Assembly (NCBI GenBank): GCA_964553925.1
Contig: CAZKNR010000182.1
Coordinates: forward strand, 1 to 64,000
DNA from: DAISKN01 sp964553925
Lineage (GTDB): Bacteria; Acidobacteriota; Vicinamibacteria; Marinacidobacterales; SMYC01
Length of the DNA: 64,000 nt
Direction: 5' to 3'
Position 1 is the stretch's first letter. Each line of letters opens with the position of its first letter. Positions 27,520 to 36,329 of the stretch are shown here, in pieces. The notes below the pieces were generated by a model that had not been told where the DNA came from, searched no databases, and saw only the letters and a program-made list of their open reading frames with translations. Position numbers and translations under genes: made by a program.

Positions 27520-28013
27520 CGTCCCTCGTGAGCCCCTCGTCCGAGCTCCTTGCAGAGGTAGATCATCTGTCCCGCGTGGTGATCCGCGTGGGCGGCGCAA
27601 CGAAGGAAAATGCTGAGGCGGTCTCTCACGTCCTCGGCGCCAACGCCGTGATAGGGGGCGAGCCAGTCCGCTTCACCCTGCGCGGCGAGCGTCGCGAGAA
27701 CCATGTCCATGGCTCCGTCGAACTCTCGTAGCACGTCGCTCTTGGGCCGGCTGGACGTGTCGCCGAACTCCCTGGGCCGGTCTCGAACGTAGCCGGAGCC
27801 CGCGATCTGCGCTCCAATGAAGTAGCTCAGGTTGCCAGTCAGGTGAAGCAGCAGATGTCCGACCGAATTGCCATAGGGGTAAGGGCGCTGCCAGAGCTGG
27901 TCCCCCGAAAGAGGTTCAACGAGCTCGTGTACCCTGCGCCTGACCCGATCGAGGTGTGAGGACAAGCTCTGGGAGACCAGAGCCGATAGATTCTGAGTCA
28001 TGCTCACTGACAT
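27516..28013 (-). CDS. DinB-like protein
   Basis: The 165-residue helical-bundle protein belongs to the DinB/YfiT metal-dependent superfamily. Supporting segments are NSVGHLLLHLTGNLSYFIG with a metal-type histidine near the start and FLRCAAHADHHAGQMIYLCKEL at the end. These spaced histidines form the usual metal triad. The role is unknown; relatives are thiol-dependent transferases or damage-induced proteins. The start at 28013 overlaps the oligopeptidase stop by ten bases; ATG 28001 is an alternative. Confidence 0.82.
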   Translation of the reverse strand: MSVSMTQNLSALVSQSLSSHLDRVRRRVHELVEPLSGDQLWQRPYPYGNSVGHLLLHLTGNLSYFIGAQIAGSGYVRDRPREFGDTSSRPKSDVLREFDGAMDMVLATLAAQGEADWLAPYHGVGAEDVRDRLSIFLRCAAHADHHAGQMIYLCKELGRGAHEGR

Positions 28014-30139
28014 GATGGTGACCTCTTGTCGGCCTTTGGCCACTCCATCGCCAAGTTCGCCATCACGAACGCCCAGCGGTCCGCCTGCTCGTCGATCAGC
28101 ATCTTCGTCGGCTTTCCCGCGCCGTGGCCGGCGTCGGTTTGGATGCGGATGAGCATCGGCTGCGGCTGGTCTCCGTGGATCTCCTGAAGGCGTGCCGCGT
28201 ACTTGAACGAATGTCCCGGGACGACGCGGTCGTCGTGGTCCGCGGTCGTCACCAGGGTCGCGGGGAAGTAGGGCGCGGGCTTCAAGTTGTGGTACGGAGA
28301 GTATGCGAAGAGCGTTTCGAACTCGTCGGCTTTCTCGGAGGACCCGTAGTCGGACACCCAGGCCCAGCCGATGGTGAACTTGTGGAACCGGAGCATGTCC
28401 ATGACCCCGACGGCGGGTAACGCCGCGCCGAAGAGCTCGGGTCTCTGGTTCAGGACAGCGCCCACGAGAAGGCCTCCGTTCGATCCGCCCCCAATGGCGA
28501 GCTTGTCGGGCCGGGTGTAGCCCCTCTCGATGAGAAACTCGGCGGCGGCGATGAAATCGTCGAAGACGTTCTGCTTTTGTCCGAACGTTCCTGCACTATG
28601 CCAGGTCTCGCCGTATTCGCCTCCGCCCCTGAGGTTCGCCTGAGCGTAGACGCCCCCGAGCTCGAGCCAGACGATGTTCGCGACCGAGAACGTCGGAGTG
28701 AGGCTGATGTTGAATCCGCCGTAGGCATAGAGGTACGCCGGGTTGGTTCCGTCGAGCTTCAACCCTCTCTTGTGAGTGACGAACATCGGGACCTTGGTTT
28801 CGTCCTTCGAGCTGTAGAACATCTGCTCGGTCACGAATTCGCCGCCGTCGAACTGGATCTCGGGCGAGCGGAACACGCTGAACTCGCCCTTCTTGAAGTC
28901 ATAGCGGTAAATGGTCGTCGGATAGACGAAGGACTGGAAGGCGAGGAACATCTCCTCATCCTTCCGCTCGCCGGACAGGGACGACACCGAGCCCAGGGTC
29001 GGGAGATCGATGTCGCTCAGATGGGCTCCGTCCTTCCCGAAGAGCGCCACCCGGCTGTGAGCGTCCTCGAGGTAGACGGCGACGAGCTTCTCGTTCACGA
29101 GCGAGACGTTCTCGAGAACGTCGTCCGACTGGGGAAGGATTTCCTTCCAGCTCGAGCGTGCTTCTGATGCGACGTCGATCCCGATCACGCGATAGCGAGG
29201 GGCGTCCAGGTTGGTGCGAAAATAGAAGAGCGAGCCGTCGTTTCCGAGGAACTCGTACGTCGCGTCGAAATCGTCGAGGAGCCGCACCACCTCGCTTCCG
29301 GAGGCGATGTTCTGGTAGTAGACGCGGTTCCTCTCGTCGGTGCCGTGGGTGACCTGGATAACCGCGTATGCGCCGTCGTCCGAGACCTCGGCCCCGAAGC
29401 CCCACTCCGGCTCGTCCGGCCTTTCGTACACGAGCCGGTCATCGGACTGCGCCGTGCCCAGGCGGTGGTAGTAGACCTTTTGGTTTACGTTCACGCCTCC
29501 CTGCGCTTCGTCTCCTTCAGGCTCGGGAAAGCGGCTGTAGAAGAAGCCCCTTTCATCATGGGTCCAGGAAGCCCCGGAGAACTTGATGAACTTCAAGTGG
29601 TCGGGAAGGTCCTCGCCGCTCGCGACCTTCCGGACGCGGAACTCCTGCCAATCCGAGCCGGCAGTCGCGATTCCGTAGACGAGGTGCTCCCCGTCCTCGC
29701 TCAGAGCAAGGGTCGAGAGAGCCGCCGTCCCTTTTTCCGACAGCGTGTTGGGATCGAGCAGGACTTCGGGGGGGGCCTCGAGCGAAGCCTGCTTGTAAAG
29801 CACCGACTGGTTCTGGAGGCCGTCGTTCTTGAAGAAGAAGTAGCGGGTGCCTTTGTGGAACGGCGTCCCGTAGCGGGGATAGTTCCAGAGCTCGGTCAGG
29901 CGCGCGCGAAGCGGCTCGCGCTGGGCAAGTCCTTCGAGATACCGAAACGTAACGGCGTTCTGTGCCTTGACCCAGGCCAGCGTCTCCTCCGAGTTGTCGT
30001 CCTCGAGAGCGCGGTAGGGATCGGGGACCGAGGTCCCGTGATAGTCGTCGATCTGGTCGGCCTTCTTCACCTCTGGGTAGTCGATCTTCATTTTCTGAGC
30101 TGCGGTGAAGGTGATTGCGAGCGCGAGCAGCACGCGCAT
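28004..30139 (-). CDS. Prolyl oligopeptidase (S9A), secreted
   Basis: This serine peptidase cleaves after proline in short peptides. At 711 residues it is normal for the family. The N-terminal propeller begins PYRALEDDNSEETLAWVKAQN. The hydrolase domain carries the nucleophile in GGGSNGG (near residue 550), the aspartate in TADHDDRVVP (near 635) and the histidine in DAGHGAGKP (near 673). The first 15 residues are hydrophobic and look like a signal peptide. Its ATG shares one base with the stop of the upstream gene (TAATG), so translation is coupled. Confidence 0.93.
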   Translation of the reverse strand: MRVLLALAITFTAAQKMKIDYPEVKKADQIDDYHGTSVPDPYRALEDDNSEETLAWVKAQNAVTFRYLEGLAQREPLRARLTELWNYPRYGTPFHKGTRYFFFKNDGLQNQSVLYKQASLEAPPEVLLDPNTLSEKGTAALSTLALSEDGEHLVYGIATAGSDWQEFRVRKVASGEDLPDHLKFIKFSGASWTHDERGFFYSRFPEPEGDEAQGGVNVNQKVYYHRLGTAQSDDRLVYERPDEPEWGFGAEVSDDGAYAVIQVTHGTDERNRVYYQNIASGSEVVRLLDDFDATYEFLGNDGSLFYFRTNLDAPRYRVIGIDVASEARSSWKEILPQSDDVLENVSLVNEKLVAVYLEDAHSRVALFGKDGAHLSDIDLPTLGSVSSLSGERKDEEMFLAFQSFVYPTTIYRYDFKKGEFSVFRSPEIQFDGGEFVTEQMFYSSKDETKVPMFVTHKRGLKLDGTNPAYLYAYGGFNISLTPTFSVANIVWLELGGVYAQANLRGGGEYGETWHSAGTFGQKQNVFDDFIAAAEFLIERGYTRPDKLAIGGGSNGGLLVGAVLNQRPELFGAALPAVGVMDMLRFHKFTIGWAWVSDYGSSEKADEFETLFAYSPYHNLKPAPYFPATLVTTADHDDRVVPGHSFKYAARLQEIHGDQPQPMLIRIQTDAGHGAGKPTKMLIDEQADRWAFVMANLAMEWPKADKRSPSCQ

Positions 30140-33100
30140 TACGGGGCACCTCCATGAGTCGTGGCGGCCGGGGTGGGGACGTCGTCCCACCAGAACTGCT
30201 TCGGGAGCGGCTTCTTCAAGGGCCAGATCTGATCGAGCGTCGCGGCCTCGAAGATCTCACCGTTTTTCATCACGTAACGGACGGTGTTCGTGTTCTCGAT
30301 CTTTTCTAATGGATTCTTATCGAGAACCAGGATGTCCGCGAGCTTCCCGGTCTCGATCGACCCCACGTCGGCATCGAGTCCGATGGCCTCGGCGCCGTGG
30401 AGGGTCACCGCGCGCAGCGTTTGGTGCTCGGTGAGCCCGCCGGAGGCGAGCGCCCAGGTCTCCCAGTGAGCCCCGATCCCTTGGAGCTGCCCGTGGCTCC
30501 CGAGACAGACTTTTCCCCCCGCGCGCACGATCTTCGCCGCACCGGCGGCGATGCCGGGATGGACGTACTCCTCTTTCAAGAACCACTGCCCGCGGCGCCT
30601 CGTCATGTTGTCGAGAAGCTGGTGGGGGATGAAACGCCCGAGCTTCTCGTCGGAGGCGACGTCGGTCGTCTGAAAGAAGTAGTTCTCCGTCCAGGGTCCG
30701 CCGTAGGCGACGAGGATCGTGGGAGTGTAGTAGGTCTTCGTCCTCGCGACGTACTGGGCGACGTCGTCGTAGATGGGAATGAGCGGGAGACTGTGCTCGT
30801 GCCCCGAATAGCCGTCCGCCATCTGGGTCAGATCGAGCTTCATGTCGAGAGCCCCCTCGGTCGTGGGGCTGAGCTCGTGCTTACGAGCCGCCATCGCGAC
30901 CCACTGCCGAACGATGCGGTCCCCCACGACGTACTGTTTGATGGTGCGGCTGTCGTACGCCTCGCGGTACCGCTTCAGGAGATTTGAGGCCGTCTCCTGG
31001 TCGTGGATCCCCGACGCCGCGAAGACTCCGGGGCCGGTCGCGAAGATCCGCGGTCCGAGGATCTGTCCCGCCTCGACGAGATCGGAGTAGGCGAAGACGT
31101 CGTCGGTCGAGGTCTGCGGATCCCGCGTGGTGGTGACGCCGTAGGCGAGATTCGCGAGGTATTGCCACACTTCGGTCTGATGAATCCGGCGGGGTGCCCA
31201 CATATGCGAGTGCGCATCCACGAGACCCGGCATCAGCGTTTTCCCCGATACGTCGATGACGGTTGCGCCCGGGGGAAGCTCCGCCTTGACGCCCACCGCC
31301 TGGATGCGGTTTCCCGTCACGACGACGTCGCCGCCAGGGAGCACCTCGTCTCCCTTCATAGTGATGATGCGGGCGGCGCCGCGGAGAACCACCGTGCCCG
31401 AAGGTTTCGGCCGGGGAAGTGTAACGTCGAGCTCGGCGACGTCCGGAGTTTCAACCAGCTCGGGAGCGACTTTCTGTCGGAAAAACCGGCGGCCCGACGA
31501 CCAGTGCACGGTGGAGCCGTCGCGCGACCAGCCGAGGTAGTTTCCCCCCTCGGCTGAAAGAGGCTTCACGGGAAACGCGGGGTCGCCGCCCGGGGCGATC
31601 GCGATCTCCACGACCTCCTTTCCCGCTCGAGGCACCGAGACGAGATAGTGCTTGTTCTGAACGTTGACGAAGGCGCGGCGTCCATCGGGAGAGAGCGAGA
31701 TCGCATCGGCTCCCGGCGGCTCCGGGGCGGCGGGACCCGAGCCCACGATCTTGAAATACGTCTTGCGGTCGAAGCCGTCGAGGCGGATCGAGGTGAGGCC
31801 GGAGGAGCTCGTCAGGTAGACGCGATCCGGGTCCGAGGCGAAGTGCGGATACCGCCCGTCGCCGGCAGAGGCGATCAGGGTCGAGGCTCCGCCCGACGAT
31901 GGGATGTAGCGCAGGTCGAGCGCCCCGGTCGGAGAAACCCCGGCGATCTCACCGTCGTCATCGCGATAGACGTGGTCCTCCTGGAGGAAAGAGTACAGCT
32001 GGTCCGAAACCGACCCGGTGACGAAGACGATCTTCGACCCGTCGAGGGAGTACACCGGGTCGGCGTAGAACGCGGGGTGGTCCGTGAGCCTCTCAGGCGC
32101 GCCGGATCCATCGGCGGCCGCTCGATAGATATGGCCTCCCTCCGTCGTCCACGTCACGAAAGCGACCGAGCGGCCGTCGGGAGACCAGGCGGGCATGAAC
32201 TCCGCGGTCTCGAGCTTCGTGAGCCTCGATGGCGATGCTCCCGCCGGGAGCGGCGAAATCCAGACGTGATTGAACGCGCTGAAAGCGAGCCGCGTTCCTT
32301 CAGGAGAGGGCGAAGGCCAGCGAATCACGCGCGCTCGCACTCGGTCCGAATCGTCGACCCGGCCGCGGAAATGGACCCGAGGGCCGATCTCGGCCGCGAC
32401 CTTCGCGGTGAAGGGTACGATGCGCGACTCTCCCGTCGCGAAATCGATTCGATGGATCTTTCCTCCGACGGAGAGGACGAGCGACTTCCCGTCCGGAGTG
32501 AAAGAGTATCCGGGCATGGTGTCGCGGGTGGCACGCGACTCCTGATCGTCCCTGGTCACGGGATAGTGGAGCCAGCGCTCGGCGCCGGTCTCGAGGTGCC
32601 GCACTCTCAATCCGGTTCCCGTGCGGAAGCGGGAGGCGTAGACCATCGACTTTCCATCGGGAGACAGGTGCGGCCGTAGAGCGCTCCCCTGGGCGTTGGT
32701 GACGGTCGCGGTCTCGCTGGTCTCGCGATCGAACCTCACGATCTGCCAGATGGGGAACTGCGCGTTGTAGTTGAATGCGCCGCGCCTTTCGGCGTAGTAG
32801 AGGAAGCGGCCGTCGGGAGACGCGACCGCTCCGAGCTTGTTCGGTGGCTGACTCTGCGGCTGTCCCGGGCTCGGGGGCTCGTCTTTCGGGGGCGGCGGAC
32901 CCACGCGGGCTCCAGCGCCGCCGTCTCGATGATAGAGGAAGAGGCCGTAGGTCCTTTCCGGAGGCCGGCTCTTGGAAACGAGAAGATACTCGCCGTCCGT
33001 CGTCCAGGAGGGCGAGGCCATGAGCTGCGGCCGAGACTTCGTCTCTTTGTCTTTGGTCACCGCGCGCGGGTTCGCTCCGTCGGCGTCGACGAGCCACAGG

Positions 33101-33414
33101 TTCTCGACGCCGCTTCGATCGCTCAGAAGCGCGATCGTCCGCCCATCGGGGGAAAATCGGGGCTGGCTCTCGAAGGACATGCCGGAGGTGATCCGGGTCG
33201 CCTCGCCTCCCGCGAGAGGGAGAGTGTAGATGTCTCCCAGGAGATCGAAGACCAGCGTCTCGCCGTCGGGCGAGACGTCGAGCGACATCCACGTGCCTTC
33301 GTCAACCTGGAACTCGAGAACCTCCGCGACTTCGAGCGGCAGGCCTTCCGGCTTCGCCGCGTCTGGCGCCTGCGGCAATCCGATCGTGACGAGCAGAGAC
33401 AGGAAAAAAGACAT
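30139..33414 (-). CDS. TolB-like propeller (PD40) plus amidohydrolase fusion, secreted
   Basis: The 1091-residue protein begins with a signal peptide and then a TolB/PD40 beta-propeller (repeated FSPDGRTIAL, LSPDGKSMVY, YSLDGSKIVF-type blades) across about residues 40-620. The last 450 residues form an amidohydrolase domain with DAHSHMW near residue 735, further histidines downstream, and LGSHGQLQGIGAHWE near the end. Proteins of this layout are common in Acidobacteria and Bacteroidetes. It leads an operon with prolyl oligopeptidase, which suggests a role in peptide or modified-amino-acid breakdown in the periplasm. The substrate is unknown. Confidence 0.92.
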   Translation of the reverse strand: MSFFLSLLVTIGLPQAPDAAKPEGLPLEVAEVLEFQVDEGTWMSLDVSPDGETLVFDLLGDIYTLPLAGGEATRITSGMSFESQPRFSPDGRTIALLSDRSGVENLWLVDADGANPRAVTKDKETKSRPQLMASPSWTTDGEYLLVSKSRPPERTYGLFLYHRDGGAGARVGPPPPKDEPPSPGQPQSQPPNKLGAVASPDGRFLYYAERRGAFNYNAQFPIWQIVRFDRETSETATVTNAQGSALRPHLSPDGKSMVYASRFRTGTGLRVRHLETGAERWLHYPVTRDDQESRATRDTMPGYSFTPDGKSLVLSVGGKIHRIDFATGESRIVPFTAKVAAEIGPRVHFRGRVDDSDRVRARVIRWPSPSPEGTRLAFSAFNHVWISPLPAGASPSRLTKLETAEFMPAWSPDGRSVAFVTWTTEGGHIYRAAADGSGAPERLTDHPAFYADPVYSLDGSKIVFVTGSVSDQLYSFLQEDHVYRDDDGEIAGVSPTGALDLRYIPSSGGASTLIASAGDGRYPHFASDPDRVYLTSSSGLTSIRLDGFDRKTYFKIVGSGPAAPEPPGADAISLSPDGRRAFVNVQNKHYLVSVPRAGKEVVEIAIAPGGDPAFPVKPLSAEGGNYLGWSRDGSTVHWSSGRRFFRQKVAPELVETPDVAELDVTLPRPKPSGTVVLRGAARIITMKGDEVLPGGDVVVTGNRIQAVGVKAELPPGATVIDVSGKTLMPGLVDAHSHMWAPRRIHQTEVWQYLANLAYGVTTTRDPQTSTDDVFAYSDLVEAGQILGPRIFATGPGVFAASGIHDQETASNLLKRYREAYDSRTIKQYVVGDRIVRQWVAMAARKHELSPTTEGALDMKLDLTQMADGYSGHEHSLPLIPIYDDVAQYVARTKTYYTPTILVAYGGPWTENYFFQTTDVASDEKLGRFIPHQLLDNMTRRRGQWFLKEEYVHPGIAAGAAKIVRAGGKVCLGSHGQLQGIGAHWETWALASGGLTEHQTLRAVTLHGAEAIGLDADVGSIETGKLADILVLDKNPLEKIENTNTVRYVMKNGEIFEAATLDQIWPLKKPLPKQFWWDDVPTPAATTHGGAP

Positions 33415-33524
33415 GATTCACTCTCCCCGGTGCGATATTAGCCCAGATGGGCTCGCTGGCTCGAAGGGGAGATCGCTCATGCGGGCCGCCTCTGGCTCGA
33501 CGAGGCCGACGCTCGAGAGCCCGC

Positions 33525-33554
33525 TTGACGCGGACAGCCCCCTGCGAGTACAAA
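33525..33554 (+). promoter_or_regulatory. Weak candidate promoter of the DoxX gene
   Basis: TTGACG (33525-33530) and TACAAA (33549-33554) are 18 bases apart, about 40 bases before the start. The -35 is good (five of six) and the -10 weak (four of six). A ribosome site GTGGAGG lies between. Confidence 0.3.
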
Positions 33555-33591
33555 CGGTGCCGACAGCGCTCTAAGCAAGTGGAGGCACTGC

Positions 33592-34005
33592 ATGGACCAA
33601 TATCTCGGTAAGTTCTCGGAATTCTTGTACGCGGCATTTCGTATCGTCTCCGGGCTGCTGTTCGCGCAACACGGCGCGCAGAAGCTCTTCGGATGGCTCG
33701 GAGGCATGGGGCAGGACGGGGGCTCGGCGCCCTTTTTGGGGTTGATGTTCTTCGCGGGTCTCGTCGAGTTCTTCGGCGGACTTCTGATTGCCGTCGGCTT
33801 CAAGGCGAGTTGGGCGGCCTTCATCGCGAGCGGCGAAATGGCCGTCGCCTATTTCATGTCCCACGCTTCACGAGGGCTCTTCCCGATTCAGAACCATGGA
33901 GAGCCCGCCGCCCTCTATTGCTTCGCGTTCCTCTATATCGCCTCGCGCGGCGCCGGAACGTTGAGCCTTGACTCCATCTTCGGGAAGCCGAAAAAGGCTG
34001 ACTGA
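33592..34005 (+). CDS. DoxX family membrane protein
   Basis: The 137-residue protein has four predicted membrane helices. The DoxX pattern is clear: RIVSGLLFAQHGAQKLFGWLGG near residue 20, then FFAGLVEFFGGLLIAVG and MAVAYFMSHASRG. DoxX proteins are linked to thiol and redox processes at the membrane, but this one has no assigned substrate. It is monocistronic by position, between divergent and unrelated genes. Confidence 0.9.
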   Translation: MDQYLGKFSEFLYAAFRIVSGLLFAQHGAQKLFGWLGGMGQDGGSAPFLGLMFFAGLVEFFGGLLIAVGFKASWAAFIASGEMAVAYFMSHASRGLFPIQNHGEPAALYCFAFLYIASRGAGTLSLDSIFGKPKKAD

Positions 34006-34104
34006 GCGAAACTCGCGCCAATCCCATTCGAAGCACCGCTCGTTCTCTCGAGCCTCCGTGCGGCGTGGGCTTGTAGAGCTATGCTTTCCTGACGATTCTC
34101 CGAA

Positions 34105-34113
34105 TGCGATAAT
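34105..34113 (+). promoter_or_regulatory. Candidate extended -10 promoter, leaderless, of the NamZ-like gene
   Basis: TGCGATAAT is an extended -10 (TGn plus GATAAT). Seven bases downstream is the A of the ATG at 34120, and no ribosome site is present, so a leaderless transcript is likely. Confidence 0.4.
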
Positions 34114-34119
34114 ATCCGG

Positions 34120-35295
<1,176 letters not shown>

Positions 35296-35298
35296 CTC

Positions 35299-36246
35299 TC
35301 AGCGACGCGCTATGAGGCAGGCGGTCTCGACCACCTCCTCGCCCCACTTCTGCTTGTAGCGCACCTCGGAGCCGAGATCGTATCGGCGAACGCCGGATTC
35401 GATGAGGCGGCGGACTTCCTCGAGTTGGCAGAGGTTACCGAGGGAGAGGGACGAGAAGCGGGAGTCGAAGCTGAACTGGAGCCCGCGATAGGTGTCGCCG
35501 AAGACGGCTCCGAAGATGTAGGCAACGTCTTCCCCCTCGAGCCGCGCGAACATCAGCCGGCGCCGCCCGCGGTCGAGGAGTCTCCGGTTCATGTCCCGGT
35601 AGAACGAGCGCATCGGCTCCCGATCGATGCCGACGCCGTTTTGACCCTTCCAGCTCCGGCGTTCGACCGCGAGAATGCGCTCGAAGCTCGCTTCTGCCCG
35701 GTCTCTCACCTCGAACGTGAGACCGGAGCGTTCCCCCCGCCGGCGCGCTTTCTCCAGGCTTTTCCGGAGCCCCCCCGGTCGCCGCTCGAGAAACCCGTCG
35801 AGGCCGTCCTCGAGATGGGCGACGTAGCGGCGGGTGGTCGGCCCGCGCTCGACGCCGTATCGACGAGCGAGCGCCCGGCCGAGCTTCTTCCAGAGTGAGG
35901 ACGACAGAGCGAGCCCGGTCGCGAGCGCGGCGCTCCACTCGCTTTCCCCCTCCAGGGCGCCGAGAAAAAGCTCGACCGCGGCCTCGGGATCCCGGCCCAC
36001 GAGGGGACAGCAGAGACCCCAGGTCGCTTCGAGAGGGTGGAGCCACGAGGAGCTCCGCGCGAGGACCGCATAGGCGCCGTTGGCGCTCGCGATCCACGGC
36101 AATGCCTCGGGAGCCAGGTGACGGGCGGCGGGGAGAATCCAGAAGCTGCTGGAACAGAACCGATCGACGGTGAATCCGGTGGCGACGGCCTCGTCGTACT
36201 CTGTGGCGATCGCGTCGAGATCCTGGAGCGTGAGCCAATCGATCAC
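35299..36246 (-). CDS. GNAT acetyltransferase, BioF2/FemAB-like
   Basis: The 315-residue protein has the GNAT fold of the group found near polysaccharide export genes (CelD/BioF2-like). Supporting segments are KSLEKARRRGERSGLTFEVRD, FERILAVERRSWKGQ, YRDMNRRLLDRGRRRLMFARLEGEDVAYIFG and RRYDLGSEVRYKQKWGEE at the end. The start codon is GTG. Acyl donor and acceptor are unknown. It converges on the NamZ-like gene with a three-base gap and is divergent from maeB. Confidence 0.82.
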   Translation of the reverse strand: MIDWLTLQDLDAIATEYDEAVATGFTVDRFCSSSFWILPAARHLAPEALPWIASANGAYAVLARSSSWLHPLEATWGLCCPLVGRDPEAAVELFLGALEGESEWSAALATGLALSSSLWKKLGRALARRYGVERGPTTRRYVAHLEDGLDGFLERRPGGLRKSLEKARRRGERSGLTFEVRDRAEASFERILAVERRSWKGQNGVGIDREPMRSFYRDMNRRLLDRGRRRLMFARLEGEDVAYIFGAVFGDTYRGLQFSFDSRFSSLSLGNLCQLEEVRRLIESGVRRYDLGSEVRYKQKWGEEVVETACLIARR

Positions 36247-36287
36247 CGGCGGGCGCCCCGTTTTGTTAAGATATGACGTTTGTTTCT

Positions 36288-36321
36288 CATACAGCCCATA
36301 CAGCCCATACAGCCCATACAG
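36288..36321 (+). repeat. Tandem repeat of CAGCCCATA (9 bp, about 3.8 copies) before maeB
   Basis: Three full copies of CAGCCCATA (36292-36318) are flanked by CATA before and CAG after. The array ends within the AGGAGG ribosome site of maeB (36320-36325), so copy-number changes would alter the distance between promoter and ribosome site but not the coding frame. Confidence 0.95.
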
Positions 36322-36329
36322 GAGGTTCC

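Noticed and set aside
36288..36321. Tandem repeat as a CRISPR fragment
   Set aside because: Units are nine bases and directly adjacent with no spacers, and there is no cas gene in the window.
36273..36329. N-terminal extension of malic enzyme rich in His-Thr-Ala
   Set aside because: It is the translation of the 9-bp DNA repeat and lies before a good ribosome site and GTG that give the normal family start.
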